From the NCBI GenBank assembly GCA_026786045.1, contig JAJAYV010000087.1, forward strand, positions 1 through 5,859: a DNA stretch of 5,859 bases, written 5' to 3'. This stretch comes from Frankiaceae bacterium (GTDB taxonomy: Bacteria > Actinomycetota > Actinomycetes > Mycobacteriales > SCTD01). Shown piece after piece: positions 1 to 5,142 of this stretch (positions are counted from its first letter, which is position 1; every line of letters starts with the position of its first letter). The notes below the pieces were generated by a model, which was given only the letters and a program-made list of their open reading frames with translations, was not told where the DNA came from and did not search any database. The translations under genes and the position numbers were made by a program.

Positions 1-186
1 GCCCGGCTGCGGGCGCTCGACGGTGCGATCACGGACTGCGCGCTCGCCGCGGCGCGCGCTCTGGAGGTCCCTGCGCCCACCCAGTCGGGTCGCGACCCGC
101 TCCCCCGCGAGGCGCTGCGCCAGCTGCTGGCCGACCTGGCCGAGGCGGGGCTGCTGCTGCCCGGTGCGGCGCGCTTCGGCCGCTGA
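1..186 (+). CDS. 3' end of an unrecognised protein (partial)
   Basis: The first reading frame is open from the window edge to a TGA at 184-186, giving the last 61 residues of a protein whose start lies outside. About nine in ten codons end in G or C, as in the real genes here, and the peptide (ARLRALDGAITD... ending GAARFGR) has a normal composition, unlike the Arg/Pro-rich translations of the overlapping frames. It is Ala/Leu-rich and probably helical, with a stretch near residues 37-53 (REALRQLLADLAEAGLLL) that would form an amphipathic helix. I see no catalytic motif or membrane segment and do not recognise the family. It runs in the same direction as the PPOX-class gene 59 bp downstream, which seems to have its own promoter. 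The coding call is reasonably sure; the function is unknown. Confidence 0.55.
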   Translation, partial: ARLRALDGAITDCALAAARALEVPAPTQSGRDPLPREALRQLLADLAEAGLLLPGAARFGR

Positions 187-233
187 TGGTGGACGCCCGG
201 AAGGCTGGCAGGGCACGGGGTCGGACGGCTGGC

Positions 234-239
234 TAGCCT
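234..239 (+). promoter_or_regulatory. candidate -10 element (TAGCCT) for a leaderless transcript
   Basis: TAGCCT fits the actinobacterial TANNNT -10 pattern and ends 6 nt before the GTG at 246, so transcription would begin at or next to the start codon. No Shine-Dalgarno sequence precedes that GTG, which fits leaderless translation. No convincing -35 is visible. The hexamer overlaps an 8-bp palindrome, GGCTAGCC (231-238). The same octamer TAGCCTGC is found at the candidate acd promoter. Confidence 0.4.
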
Positions 240-245
240 GCAGCG

Positions 246-638
246 GTGGCCCTCGATCCCGCTGCCCTGCCCGACGCCGAGCTCGCGTTCCTCGACGAGC
301 GGCACCTCGCCACGCTCACGACCCTGCGCCCGGACGGCACCCCCCACGTCGTCGCGGTCGGCTTCACCTGGGACGACGAAGCCGGGCTGGTGCGGGTCAT
401 CACCAACGGCACCTCCCGCAAGGTCGCCAACGTCCGGGCCGGCTCACCACGGGCGGTCGTCGCGCAGGTCGACGGTCGCCGGTGGATGTCGCTCGAGGGC
501 GTGCCAACCGTGACCGACGACCCGGAACGGGTCGCCGAGGCCGTCCGCCGCTACGCCCTGCGCTACCGCCAGCCGAGCGAGAACCCGAACCGCGTCGTGG
601 TCGAGATCCGGGTGGACCGGGTGCTCGGCAAAGGCTGA
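246..638 (+). CDS. PPOX-class F420-dependent (split-barrel) oxidoreductase
   Basis: The 130-residue protein has the length and sequence pattern of the Rv1155-like, TIGR03618-type pyridoxamine-5'-phosphate-oxidase fold. An N-terminal helix is followed by the first barrel strands (LATLTTLRPDGTPHVVAVGF, residues 21-40), then NGTSRKVANVRAGSPRA (54-70), a cofactor phosphate-binding type segment, then WMSLEGVPTV (80-89), and a closing strand RVVVEIRVDRVLG (116-128). Family members are cytosolic dimers that bind coenzyme F420 (sometimes FMN) and reduce small substrates. The physiological substrate is not predictable from sequence, and a haem/biliverdin-type or quinone-type role cannot be separated. 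The GTG at 246 is chosen because it gives the usual family N-terminus and lies 6 nt after a TANNNT element; there is no Shine-Dalgarno sequence. The gene converges on the lrp gene with 27 bp between stop codons. Family call sure; F420 rather than FMN use is inferred. Confidence 0.9.
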   Translation: MALDPAALPDAELAFLDERHLATLTTLRPDGTPHVVAVGFTWDDEAGLVRVITNGTSRKVANVRAGSPRAVVAQVDGRRWMSLEGVPTVTDDPERVAEAVRRYALRYRQPSENPNRVVVEIRVDRVLGKG

Positions 639-662
639 CCGGACGGCTCCGCACCGCCGAGC
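623..662. terminator. weak inverted repeat between convergent genes, possible terminator
   Basis: GCTCGGC (623-629) and GCCGAGC (656-662) are perfect 7-bp inverted copies flanking a 26-nt loop. They span the stop codon of the PPOX gene and reach nearly to the lrp stop codon at 666-668. A GC-rich stem between converging genes could end transcription from either side, but the loop is long and there is no T-tract. An alternative pairing of GGTGC (620-624) with GCACC (651-655) also exists. In DNA this GC-rich, chance pairing is quite possible. Confidence 0.22.
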
Positions 663-665
663 TGC

Positions 666-1130
666 CTACGCGTCGACCGCCGGGGGCGTGCGCGCCTCCC
701 ACGGCGTGCTGAGCACGACCGTGGTGCGGGTGGAGACCCCGGCCGCGGCACGCACCTCCTGCAGCAGCTGCTCGAGCTCGGCCGGACCGGCCACGCGCAC
801 CTGGAGGATGTAGCTCTCCTCCCCCGCGACGCTGTGGCAGGCCTCGATGGCCGTGAGGTGACGCAGTCGGTCCGGTGCGTCGTCGGGCCCGGCCGGGTCG
901 ATCGGCTGGATGGAGATGAACGCCGCCAGCGGGAGCCCGGCTGCCACCGGGTCCACCCGCGCCGCGTAGCCGGTGATGGCGCCGCGCTGCTCCAGCCGCC
1001 GCACCCGCTGGTGGACAGCGCTGGTCGACAGGCTGGTGTCCCGAGCCAGGTCGGCGTAGGACTTGCGGCCGTCGCCGGCCAGCAGCATGAGCAGGGCGCG
1101 GTCGAGCTCGTCGAGGGGCGGTGCGCTCAC
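666..1130 (-). CDS. Lrp/AsnC family transcriptional regulator
   Basis: The 154-residue protein is a full-length Lrp/AsnC regulator. An N-terminal winged helix-turn-helix spans about residues 6-55: LDELDRALLMLLAGDGRKSY leads into DLARDTSLSTSAVHQRVRRL, where the recognition helix lies near residues 35-47. A linker strand follows, then a C-terminal RAM effector-binding domain (about 66-142) with the typical ACHSVAGEESYILQVRV pattern (residues 98-113) around the effector-binding turn. Such proteins form dimers to octamers and usually sense amino acids or related metabolites. The start is the GTG at 1130, whose bases overlap the TGA of the acyl-CoA dehydrogenase gene (GTGA, 1127-1130), so translation is probably coupled. 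Upstream in-frame sequence is only the dehydrogenase gene in a wrong frame. The regulator most likely controls its own operon; the ligand is unknown. Confidence 0.93.
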   Translation of the reverse strand: MSAPPLDELDRALLMLLAGDGRKSYADLARDTSLSTSAVHQRVRRLEQRGAITGYAARVDPVAAGLPLAAFISIQPIDPAGPDDAPDRLRHLTAIEACHSVAGEESYILQVRVAGPAELEQLLQEVRAAAGVSTRTTVVLSTPWEARTPPAVDA

Positions 1131-2272
1131 GACGTCAGCGAGCGGCCGATGACGACGCGTTGCACCTGGTTGGTGCCCTCGAGGATCTGCAGGACCTTGG
1201 CCTCGCGCAGGTACCGCTCGGCCGGGAAGTCCTCGACGTAGCCGTAGCCCCCGAGGACCTGGACGGCGTCGATCGTGACGCGCATTGCCGTGTCGGTGGC
1301 GAAGAGCTTGCTCATCGCCGCCTGCGGCCCGAACGGCTGCCCCGCGTCGCGGCGGCGGGCGGTCGACAGGTAGAGCGCTCGCGCCGCCTCCACCTGCGTC
1401 GCCATGTCGGCCAGCATGAAGGACAGCCCCTGGAAGTCGGCGATCCGCTGGCCGAACTGCTTGCGCTCCTTGGCGTAGTCCACGGCGGTGTCCATCGCCG
1501 CCTGCGCGACGCCGACCGCGCACGCCGCGATGCCCAGCCGCCCGCCGTCGAGCGCGCTCATAGCGATCCGGAAGCCCTGTCCCGGCTCGCCCAGCATCCG
1601 GTCGGCCGGCACCCGGGCTGCGTCGAGCTGGATGGTGGCGGTCGTGCTCGACCGCATGCCCATCTTCTTCTCCGGCGCCTGCGGCTGCAGGCCCGGCGTG
1701 GAGGACTCGGCCAGCAGGCACGAGATGCCCTTCGCGCCGGCCTCCCCTGTGCGCACCATGAGGTTGTAGAAGTCGGCCTCGCCGCCGTGCGTCACCCAGG
1801 CCTTGGCTCCGTCGACGACCCACGCGTCGCCGTCCAGGACCCCGCGCGTCTGCAGCCCCGCGGCGTCGCTCCCGCTCCCCGCCTCGCTCAGGCAGTACGC
1901 CCCGAGCAGCTCCCCGCCGAGCATGTCCGGCAGCCAGCGGTCCTTCTGCTCGGCCGTGCCGTAGGCGTAGAGGGGGAAGCAGCTGAGCGTGTGCACGCTC
2001 GCGCCCAGCCCGACCGCGAGCCAGCCGCGGCTGAGCTCCTCGAGCACCTGCAGGTAGACCTCGTACGGCTGCGCTGCGCCGCCGTGCTCCTCGTCGTAGG
2101 GCAGCCCGAGCAACCCGGCCTTCCCCAGCGTGCGGAACAGCTCGCGCGGGAAGGCGCTCTGCGCCTCCATCTCGGCTGCGCGCGGCGCGACCTCCCGCTC
2201 CACGAGGTCGCGGGTGAGGGCGAGCAGCTCCTCCGCCTCGGCGGACGGCAGGCTGCGGACGACGGGCGGCAC
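1127..2272 (-). CDS. acyl-CoA dehydrogenase
   Basis: The 381-residue protein is a complete acyl-CoA dehydrogenase, the usual family length. It would catalyse FAD-dependent alpha,beta-desaturation of an acyl-CoA, passing electrons to electron-transfer flavoprotein. Both classical family signatures are present: CLSEAGSGSDAAG (residues 127-139, flavin/substrate contact) and QVLGGYGYVEDFP continuing to RYLREAK (338-359). Glu365 in ILEGTNQVQRVVIGR sits where short-chain and branched-chain type enzymes keep the catalytic base. KERKQFGQRIADFQG (268-282) is the conserved helix of the FAD-binding C-terminal domain. The type of acyl chain cannot be fixed; a short- or branched-chain substrate is suggested by general resemblance only. 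The GTG start at 2272 has a strong ribosome site (GGAGGAG) 4 nt upstream. It is the first gene of a unit with the downstream lrp gene, which it overlaps by 4 bp. Confidence 0.95.
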   Translation of the reverse strand: MPPVVRSLPSAEAEELLALTRDLVEREVAPRAAEMEAQSAFPRELFRTLGKAGLLGLPYDEEHGGAAQPYEVYLQVLEELSRGWLAVGLGASVHTLSCFPLYAYGTAEQKDRWLPDMLGGELLGAYCLSEAGSGSDAAGLQTRGVLDGDAWVVDGAKAWVTHGGEADFYNLMVRTGEAGAKGISCLLAESSTPGLQPQAPEKKMGMRSSTTATIQLDAARVPADRMLGEPGQGFRIAMSALDGGRLGIAACAVGVAQAAMDTAVDYAKERKQFGQRIADFQGLSFMLADMATQVEAARALYLSTARRRDAGQPFGPQAAMSKLFATDTAMRVTIDAVQVLGGYGYVEDFPAERYLREAKVLQILEGTNQVQRVVIGRSLTS

Positions 2273-2276
2273 GAGG

Positions 2277-2283
2277 CTCCTCC
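2277..2283 (-). promoter_or_regulatory. strong Shine-Dalgarno for the acyl-CoA dehydrogenase
   Basis: On the minus strand GGAGGAG lies 4 nt before the GTG at 2272 (7 nt if only the GGAGG core is counted). This is the clearest ribosome-binding site in the window and fixes the start of the dehydrogenase; its neighbours appear leaderless or translationally coupled. Confidence 0.7.
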
Positions 2284-2317
2284 GACGGGACGATGGGCGG
2301 TCAGGGCACTGCCCCGC

Positions 2318-2323
2318 AGGCTA
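2318..2323 (-). promoter_or_regulatory. candidate -10 element for the acd-lrp unit
   Basis: On the minus strand TAGCCT (inside GGGATAGCCTGCGG) fits TANNNT and would place the transcript start near 2311, giving a leader of about 40 nt that contains the GGAGGAG ribosome site. No clear -35 is seen 16-18 bp upstream. It is the most promoter-like AT-containing patch in an otherwise very GC-rich 171-bp spacer. Confidence 0.32.
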
Positions 2324-2370
2324 TCCCCGGACCCCCGCCTCCCGCTCCGCCGCCGCCGCATCACCTCGTG

Positions 2371-2383
2371 CCGCAGGCTGCGG
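2371..2383. repeat. 13-bp perfect dyad in the divergent spacer, possible operator
   Basis: CCGCAGGCTGCGG is a perfect dyad of two 6-bp arms around one base. It lies about midway between the acd start (2272) and the exonuclease start (2444). The nine bases CCGCAGGCT recur at 2314-2322, overlapping the candidate acd -10 element. A second short stem, GCGG-N5-CCGC (2380-2392), overlaps the dyad. It could be a binding site, for example for the Lrp-type regulator encoded in the adjacent operon, or part of an RNA hairpin. In sequence this GC-rich it may also be chance. Confidence 0.35.
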
Positions 2384-2443
2384 ATCTGCCGCCGTCCCGC
2401 CGATGCCAGCGAGAGCGGTCGGGGCGGGTGAGAGGGTGCGCGG

Positions 2444-3355
2444 GTGCCTGGACAGCTGACCCTGCTCGACGCCCCCTCGCTCTGGTACCGCGCGTTCCAC
2501 GGCGTGCCGGAGTCGGTGACCGCGCCGGACGGCTCCCCCGTCAACGCGGTGCGCGGGACGATCGACCTCGTCGCGCGGATCGTGAAGGACACCCGGCCCG
2601 CGCGGCTGGTGGCCTGCCTCGACCTGGACTGGCGGCCGCAGTTCCGGGTGGCGGCGGTGCCGTCGTACAAGGCGCACCGGCTGGCGGAGAACGGCGCGGA
2701 GGCCGAGCCGGAGTCGCTGGCGCCGCAGGTCGCGGTGCTGCTCGAGGTGCTCGACGCCGTGGGCCTCGCGGTGGTAGGCGCCGAGGGGCACGAGGCCGAC
2801 GACGTCCTGGGCACGTTGAGCGCGCGGGAGACCGGTGCGGTCGACGTCGTGTCGGGCGACCGCGACATGTTCCAGCTGGTGCGCGACGACGGGCCGGTCC
2901 GGGTGCTCTACGCCGTCGAGAGGCTCAAGCCGTACGGCGAGGCCGAGGTCGCGGCGAAGTACGGCATCCCGGGGACGGGCTACGCGGAGTACGCCGTACT
3001 GCGAGGCGACCCGAGCGACGGGCTGCCCGGCGTGAAGGGCGTCGGGGACAAGACCGCCGCCGCGCTGGTTGCCTGCTTCGGCACGGTGGAGGGGATCCTC
3101 GCGGCGCTCGACGCGGGGACCGAGGACGGCTTCCCGGCCGGTGCGCGGGCCAAGCTGGAGGCGGCGAGGGACTACCTCGCGGTCGCACCGGCGGTCACCC
3201 GTACGGTCCGTGACCTGCCGATCCCGGAGCTGGACGACGCCCTCCCGCGCATCCCGAGGGACCCGGAGCGGCTGGTAGCGCTGTCGGACCGGTGGGGGCT
3301 CGACAGCCCGCTGGACCGGCTGCTCGCCGCTCTCGAGGTGGCGCACAGCGGCTGA
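2444..3355 (+). CDS. stand-alone 5'-3' exonuclease / flap endonuclease (PolI N-terminal-like)
   Basis: The 303-residue protein is homologous to the 5'-nuclease domain of DNA polymerase I but has no polymerase part, like mycobacterial Rv2090. It should cut 5' flaps and RNA-primer ends during lagging-strand maturation and repair, using two metal ions. Visible motifs in order are LLDAPSLWYRAFH with metal-ligand Asp9; CLD with Asp60; VPSYKAHR (72-79), the basic DNA-phosphate-binding cluster; EGHEADDVLGTL (114-125) with Glu117, Asp119 and Asp120; VSGDRDMFQL (136-145) with Asp139 and Asp141; and LRGDPSDGLPGVKGVGDKTA (186-205) with Asp189 and Asp192 leading into the helix-hairpin-helix. All expected acidic ligands are present, so it should be active. 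The GTG at 2444 gives a family-typical N-terminus. There is no good Shine-Dalgarno; GAGGGT (2432-2437), 6 nt upstream, could be a weak leaderless -10. It is divergent from acd and convergent with dusB. Confidence 0.94.
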   Translation: MPGQLTLLDAPSLWYRAFHGVPESVTAPDGSPVNAVRGTIDLVARIVKDTRPARLVACLDLDWRPQFRVAAVPSYKAHRLAENGAEAEPESLAPQVAVLLEVLDAVGLAVVGAEGHEADDVLGTLSARETGAVDVVSGDRDMFQLVRDDGPVRVLYAVERLKPYGEAEVAAKYGIPGTGYAEYAVLRGDPSDGLPGVKGVGDKTAAALVACFGTVEGILAALDAGTEDGFPAGARAKLEAARDYLAVAPAVTRTVRDLPIPELDDALPRIPRDPERLVALSDRWGLDSPLDRLLAALEVAHSG

Positions 3356-3369
3356 CGGGTCAAGCCCCC

Positions 3370-4506
3370 TCACCCGCCCTGGTGGAAGGCTCCTGCGTCG
3401 TCCGGCGGGGTGGGGTCCATCGCGTCGCGCAGCCAGTGCTCGGGCAGCACGACGTGCCGCGGCCCCTGCACGTGCCCGCGCGGCAGCAGCTCCGAGCCGG
3501 GGGGCAGCTCGGCGTCGGGGTCGAGGGCGTCGAGCAGGTCGTCCAGCTCGGCCAGCGACGAGGCCATCGCCAGCTGCTTGCGCGCAGCACCGCCGATCGG
3601 GTAGCCGGTCATGTACCAGCCGGTGTGCCGGCGGAAGTCGCGGACAGCGAAGCCCTCGTCGCCGCGGGCCTCGACGAGCATCCGGGCGTGCTGCTTCATC
3701 ACCGGCACGACGTCGCGGACCGGCGGCGGAGCGGACACGTCGCGTCCGGCGAAGGCGTCGGCCAGGTCGCGGAACAGCCACGGCTTGCCGAGGCAGCCGC
3801 GGCCGACCACGACGCCGTCGCAGCCGGTCTGCGCCATCATCCGCAGCGCGTCGGAGGCCGCCCAGATGTCGCCGTTGCCGAGCACCGGCACGTGCTCGAG
3901 AGCGGCCTTGAGCTCGCCGATCGCGTCCCAGTCGGCCCGGCCGGAGTAGAACTGCTCGGCGGTACGGGCGTGCAGGGCGACCGCCGCCGCCCCCTCCTCC
4001 TGGGCCCGCCGGCCGGCCTCGAGGAAGGTCAGGTGCTGGTCGTCGACGCCCTTGCGCATCTTCACCGTCACCGGGACGTCGCCCGCCGCGCCGACCGCTG
4101 CGCGGACCAGGTCGCCGAACAGCACGGGGTGGGCGGGCAGAGCCGCTCCCCCGCCGCGCCGCGTGACCTTGGGCGACGGGCAGCCGACGTTGAGGTCGAC
4201 GTGGTCGACGCCGTCCTCGTCGACGAGCTTGCGCACCGCGGCGGCCACGATCCTCGGGTTGGTCGCGTAGAGCTGGATGCTGCGGACGGTCTCGTCGGCG
4301 CCGAACGACGCACGCCGTCTCGTCGTCTCGTTGACCTCGAGCAGCGCGCGCGCCGAGACCATCTCGCTGACGTAGAGCCCGGCGCCGTAGGACCGGCACA
4401 GCGAGCGGTACGCCGCGTTGGTGACGCCGGCCATCGGGGCGAGCACGACCGGCAGGTCCACCGCGAGCGGGCCGATCCGCAGGCCGGGGGTGGCGACGGT
4501 CGTCAC
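3370..4506 (-). CDS. dusB: tRNA-dihydrouridine synthase, DusB type
   Basis: The 378-residue protein is a full-length FMN-dependent enzyme that reduces selected uridines in tRNA to dihydrouridine with NADPH. The TIM barrel begins with VLAPMAGVTNAAYR (21-34). It carries the catalytic cysteine Cys109 in DLNVGCPSPKV (104-114) followed by RRGGGAAL, Lys149 in VTVKMRKG, the FMN/substrate residues ALHARTAEQFYSG (177-189) with His179 and Arg181, and the phosphate-binding loops VLGNGDI (208-214) and VVVGRGCLGKPW (232-243). The C-terminal helical RNA-binding domain follows from about 255. The last 50 or so residues (PRGHVQGPRHVVLPEHWL and a Pro/Asp-rich end) are a tail of the kind seen in actinobacterial members. 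The GTG at 4506 overlaps the maf stop codon (GTGA, 4503-4506), indicating coupled translation. DusB rather than another Dus subtype is a family-level judgement. Confidence 0.95.
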   Translation of the reverse strand: MTTVATPGLRIGPLAVDLPVVLAPMAGVTNAAYRSLCRSYGAGLYVSEMVSARALLEVNETTRRRASFGADETVRSIQLYATNPRIVAAAVRKLVDEDGVDHVDLNVGCPSPKVTRRGGGAALPAHPVLFGDLVRAAVGAAGDVPVTVKMRKGVDDQHLTFLEAGRRAQEEGAAAVALHARTAEQFYSGRADWDAIGELKAALEHVPVLGNGDIWAASDALRMMAQTGCDGVVVGRGCLGKPWLFRDLADAFAGRDVSAPPPVRDVVPVMKQHARMLVEARGDEGFAVRDFRRHTGWYMTGYPIGGAARKQLAMASSLAELDDLLDALDPDAELPPGSELLPRGHVQGPRHVVLPEHWLRDAMDPTPPDDAGAFHQGG

Positions 4507-5120
4507 GACACCGTCCAGAGCGAGTGCAGCGGCACGCCGAGCTCGGCGAGCAGGGTGCGTAGCAGGGGCAGCGACAAGCCGATGACGTTGCCGGCGTCAC
4601 CGTCGATCCCGTCGAGGAACGGCGCCGAGCGGCCGTCCAGGGTGAACGCGCCGGCGACGTGCAGCGGCTCCCCGGTCGCGACGTACGCCGCGACCTCCTC
4701 GTCGCTGGGCGTGCCGAAGCGCACGACGGTCGCGGCGACGTCGGCCGCGCTCTGCCCGGTCGTGACGTCGACGACGACGTGGCCGGTGAGCAGCGTGCCG
4801 CTCTGGCCGCGCATGCGCTTCCAGCGGTCGACCGCGTCGGCGGCGTCGCGCGGCTTGCCGAGGACCTCGCCGCCGAGCTCGAGCATCGAGTCGCAGCCGA
4901 CGACCAGCTCGTCGCCGGCCAGCTGCCCGGCGACGGCCTCGGCCTTGAGCCGGGCCAGCTCCAGTACCAGCGACCGCGGGTCCTCGGCCTGCACGCCGCT
5001 CTCGTCCACGCCGCTGACGATCACGTGCGGCGCGAGGCCGGCGTCGCGGAGCAGGCGCAGCCGGGCCGGGGAGGCGCTGGCCAGCACCAGGGGCCGGCTG
5101 CTCGGACGGGGGGCGGTCAC
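4503..5120 (-). CDS. maf: Maf-family nucleoside triphosphate pyrophosphatase
   Basis: A complete Maf/Ham1-superfamily protein of 205 residues from the GTG at 5120; a TTG at 5129 would add three residues. Family enzymes hydrolyse dTTP/UTP and modified NTPs (m5UTP, pseudo-UTP, m7GTP) to the monophosphate and pyrophosphate, and were first named for septum inhibition when overexpressed. Numbering from the TTG, the phosphate-binding N-terminus LVLASASPARLRLL (14-27) has the invariant Ser/Arg pattern, CDSMLELGGEVLGKP (79-93) carries the catalytic Asp80 and Lys92, and ATGEPLHVAGAFTLDG (151-166) and FLDGIDGDAGNVIGL (171-185) are the conserved C-terminal motifs. Substrate class (dTTP/UTP or m7GTP type) is not clear from sequence. 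I favour the GTG because TAGCGT (5129-5134) lies 8 nt before it and the TTG overlaps that element; neither start has a good ribosome site. It begins 22 bp after helY ends and overlaps dusB by 4 bp. Confidence 0.92.
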   Translation of the reverse strand: MTAPRPSSRPLVLASASPARLRLLRDAGLAPHVIVSGVDESGVQAEDPRSLVLELARLKAEAVAGQLAGDELVVGCDSMLELGGEVLGKPRDAADAVDRWKRMRGQSGTLLTGHVVVDVTTGQSAADVAATVVRFGTPSDEEVAAYVATGEPLHVAGAFTLDGRSAPFLDGIDGDAGNVIGLSLPLLRTLLAELGVPLHSLWTVS

Positions 5121-5128
5121 GCCTGACA

Positions 5129-5134
5129 ACGCTA
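5129..5134 (-). promoter_or_regulatory. candidate internal -10 element for maf-dusB
   Basis: On the minus strand TAGCGT fits TANNNT and lies in the short gap after the helY stop codon, 8 nt before the GTG at 5120. This would give a nearly leaderless maf-dusB mRNA in addition to any read-through from helY. No -35 match is apparent, so support is limited to the position and the -10 pattern. Confidence 0.27.
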
Positions 5135-5142
5135 CCGGCGGT

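Noticed and set aside
23..712. 229-codon plus-strand open frame covering the start of the window
   Set aside because: Arg/Pro-rich, overlaps both the partial gene and the PPOX gene in another frame and runs past the stop of the latter; no motif.
1131..1823. N-terminal extension of the Lrp frame giving a 385-residue protein
   Set aside because: The extra residues are the dehydrogenase gene read in a wrong frame; the Lrp family starts right at the GTG at 1130.
2351..2360. CCG-repeat-like tract in the divergent spacer
   Set aside because: Only a few units long and expected at this base composition; not a meaningful microsatellite.
1121..2431. Long plus-strand open frame (436 codons) antisense to the acyl-CoA dehydrogenase gene
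   Set aside because: High G+C removes stop codons from the opposite frame; the translation is Arg/Ala/Leu/His-rich with no family motif, while the minus-strand frame is a complete dehydrogenase with both signatures.
2321..4600. 759-codon minus-strand open frame across the exonuclease and dusB genes
   Set aside because: It runs antisense to the exonuclease and out of frame with dusB, is extremely Arg/Pro/Gly-rich and shows no domain; it is a composition shadow.
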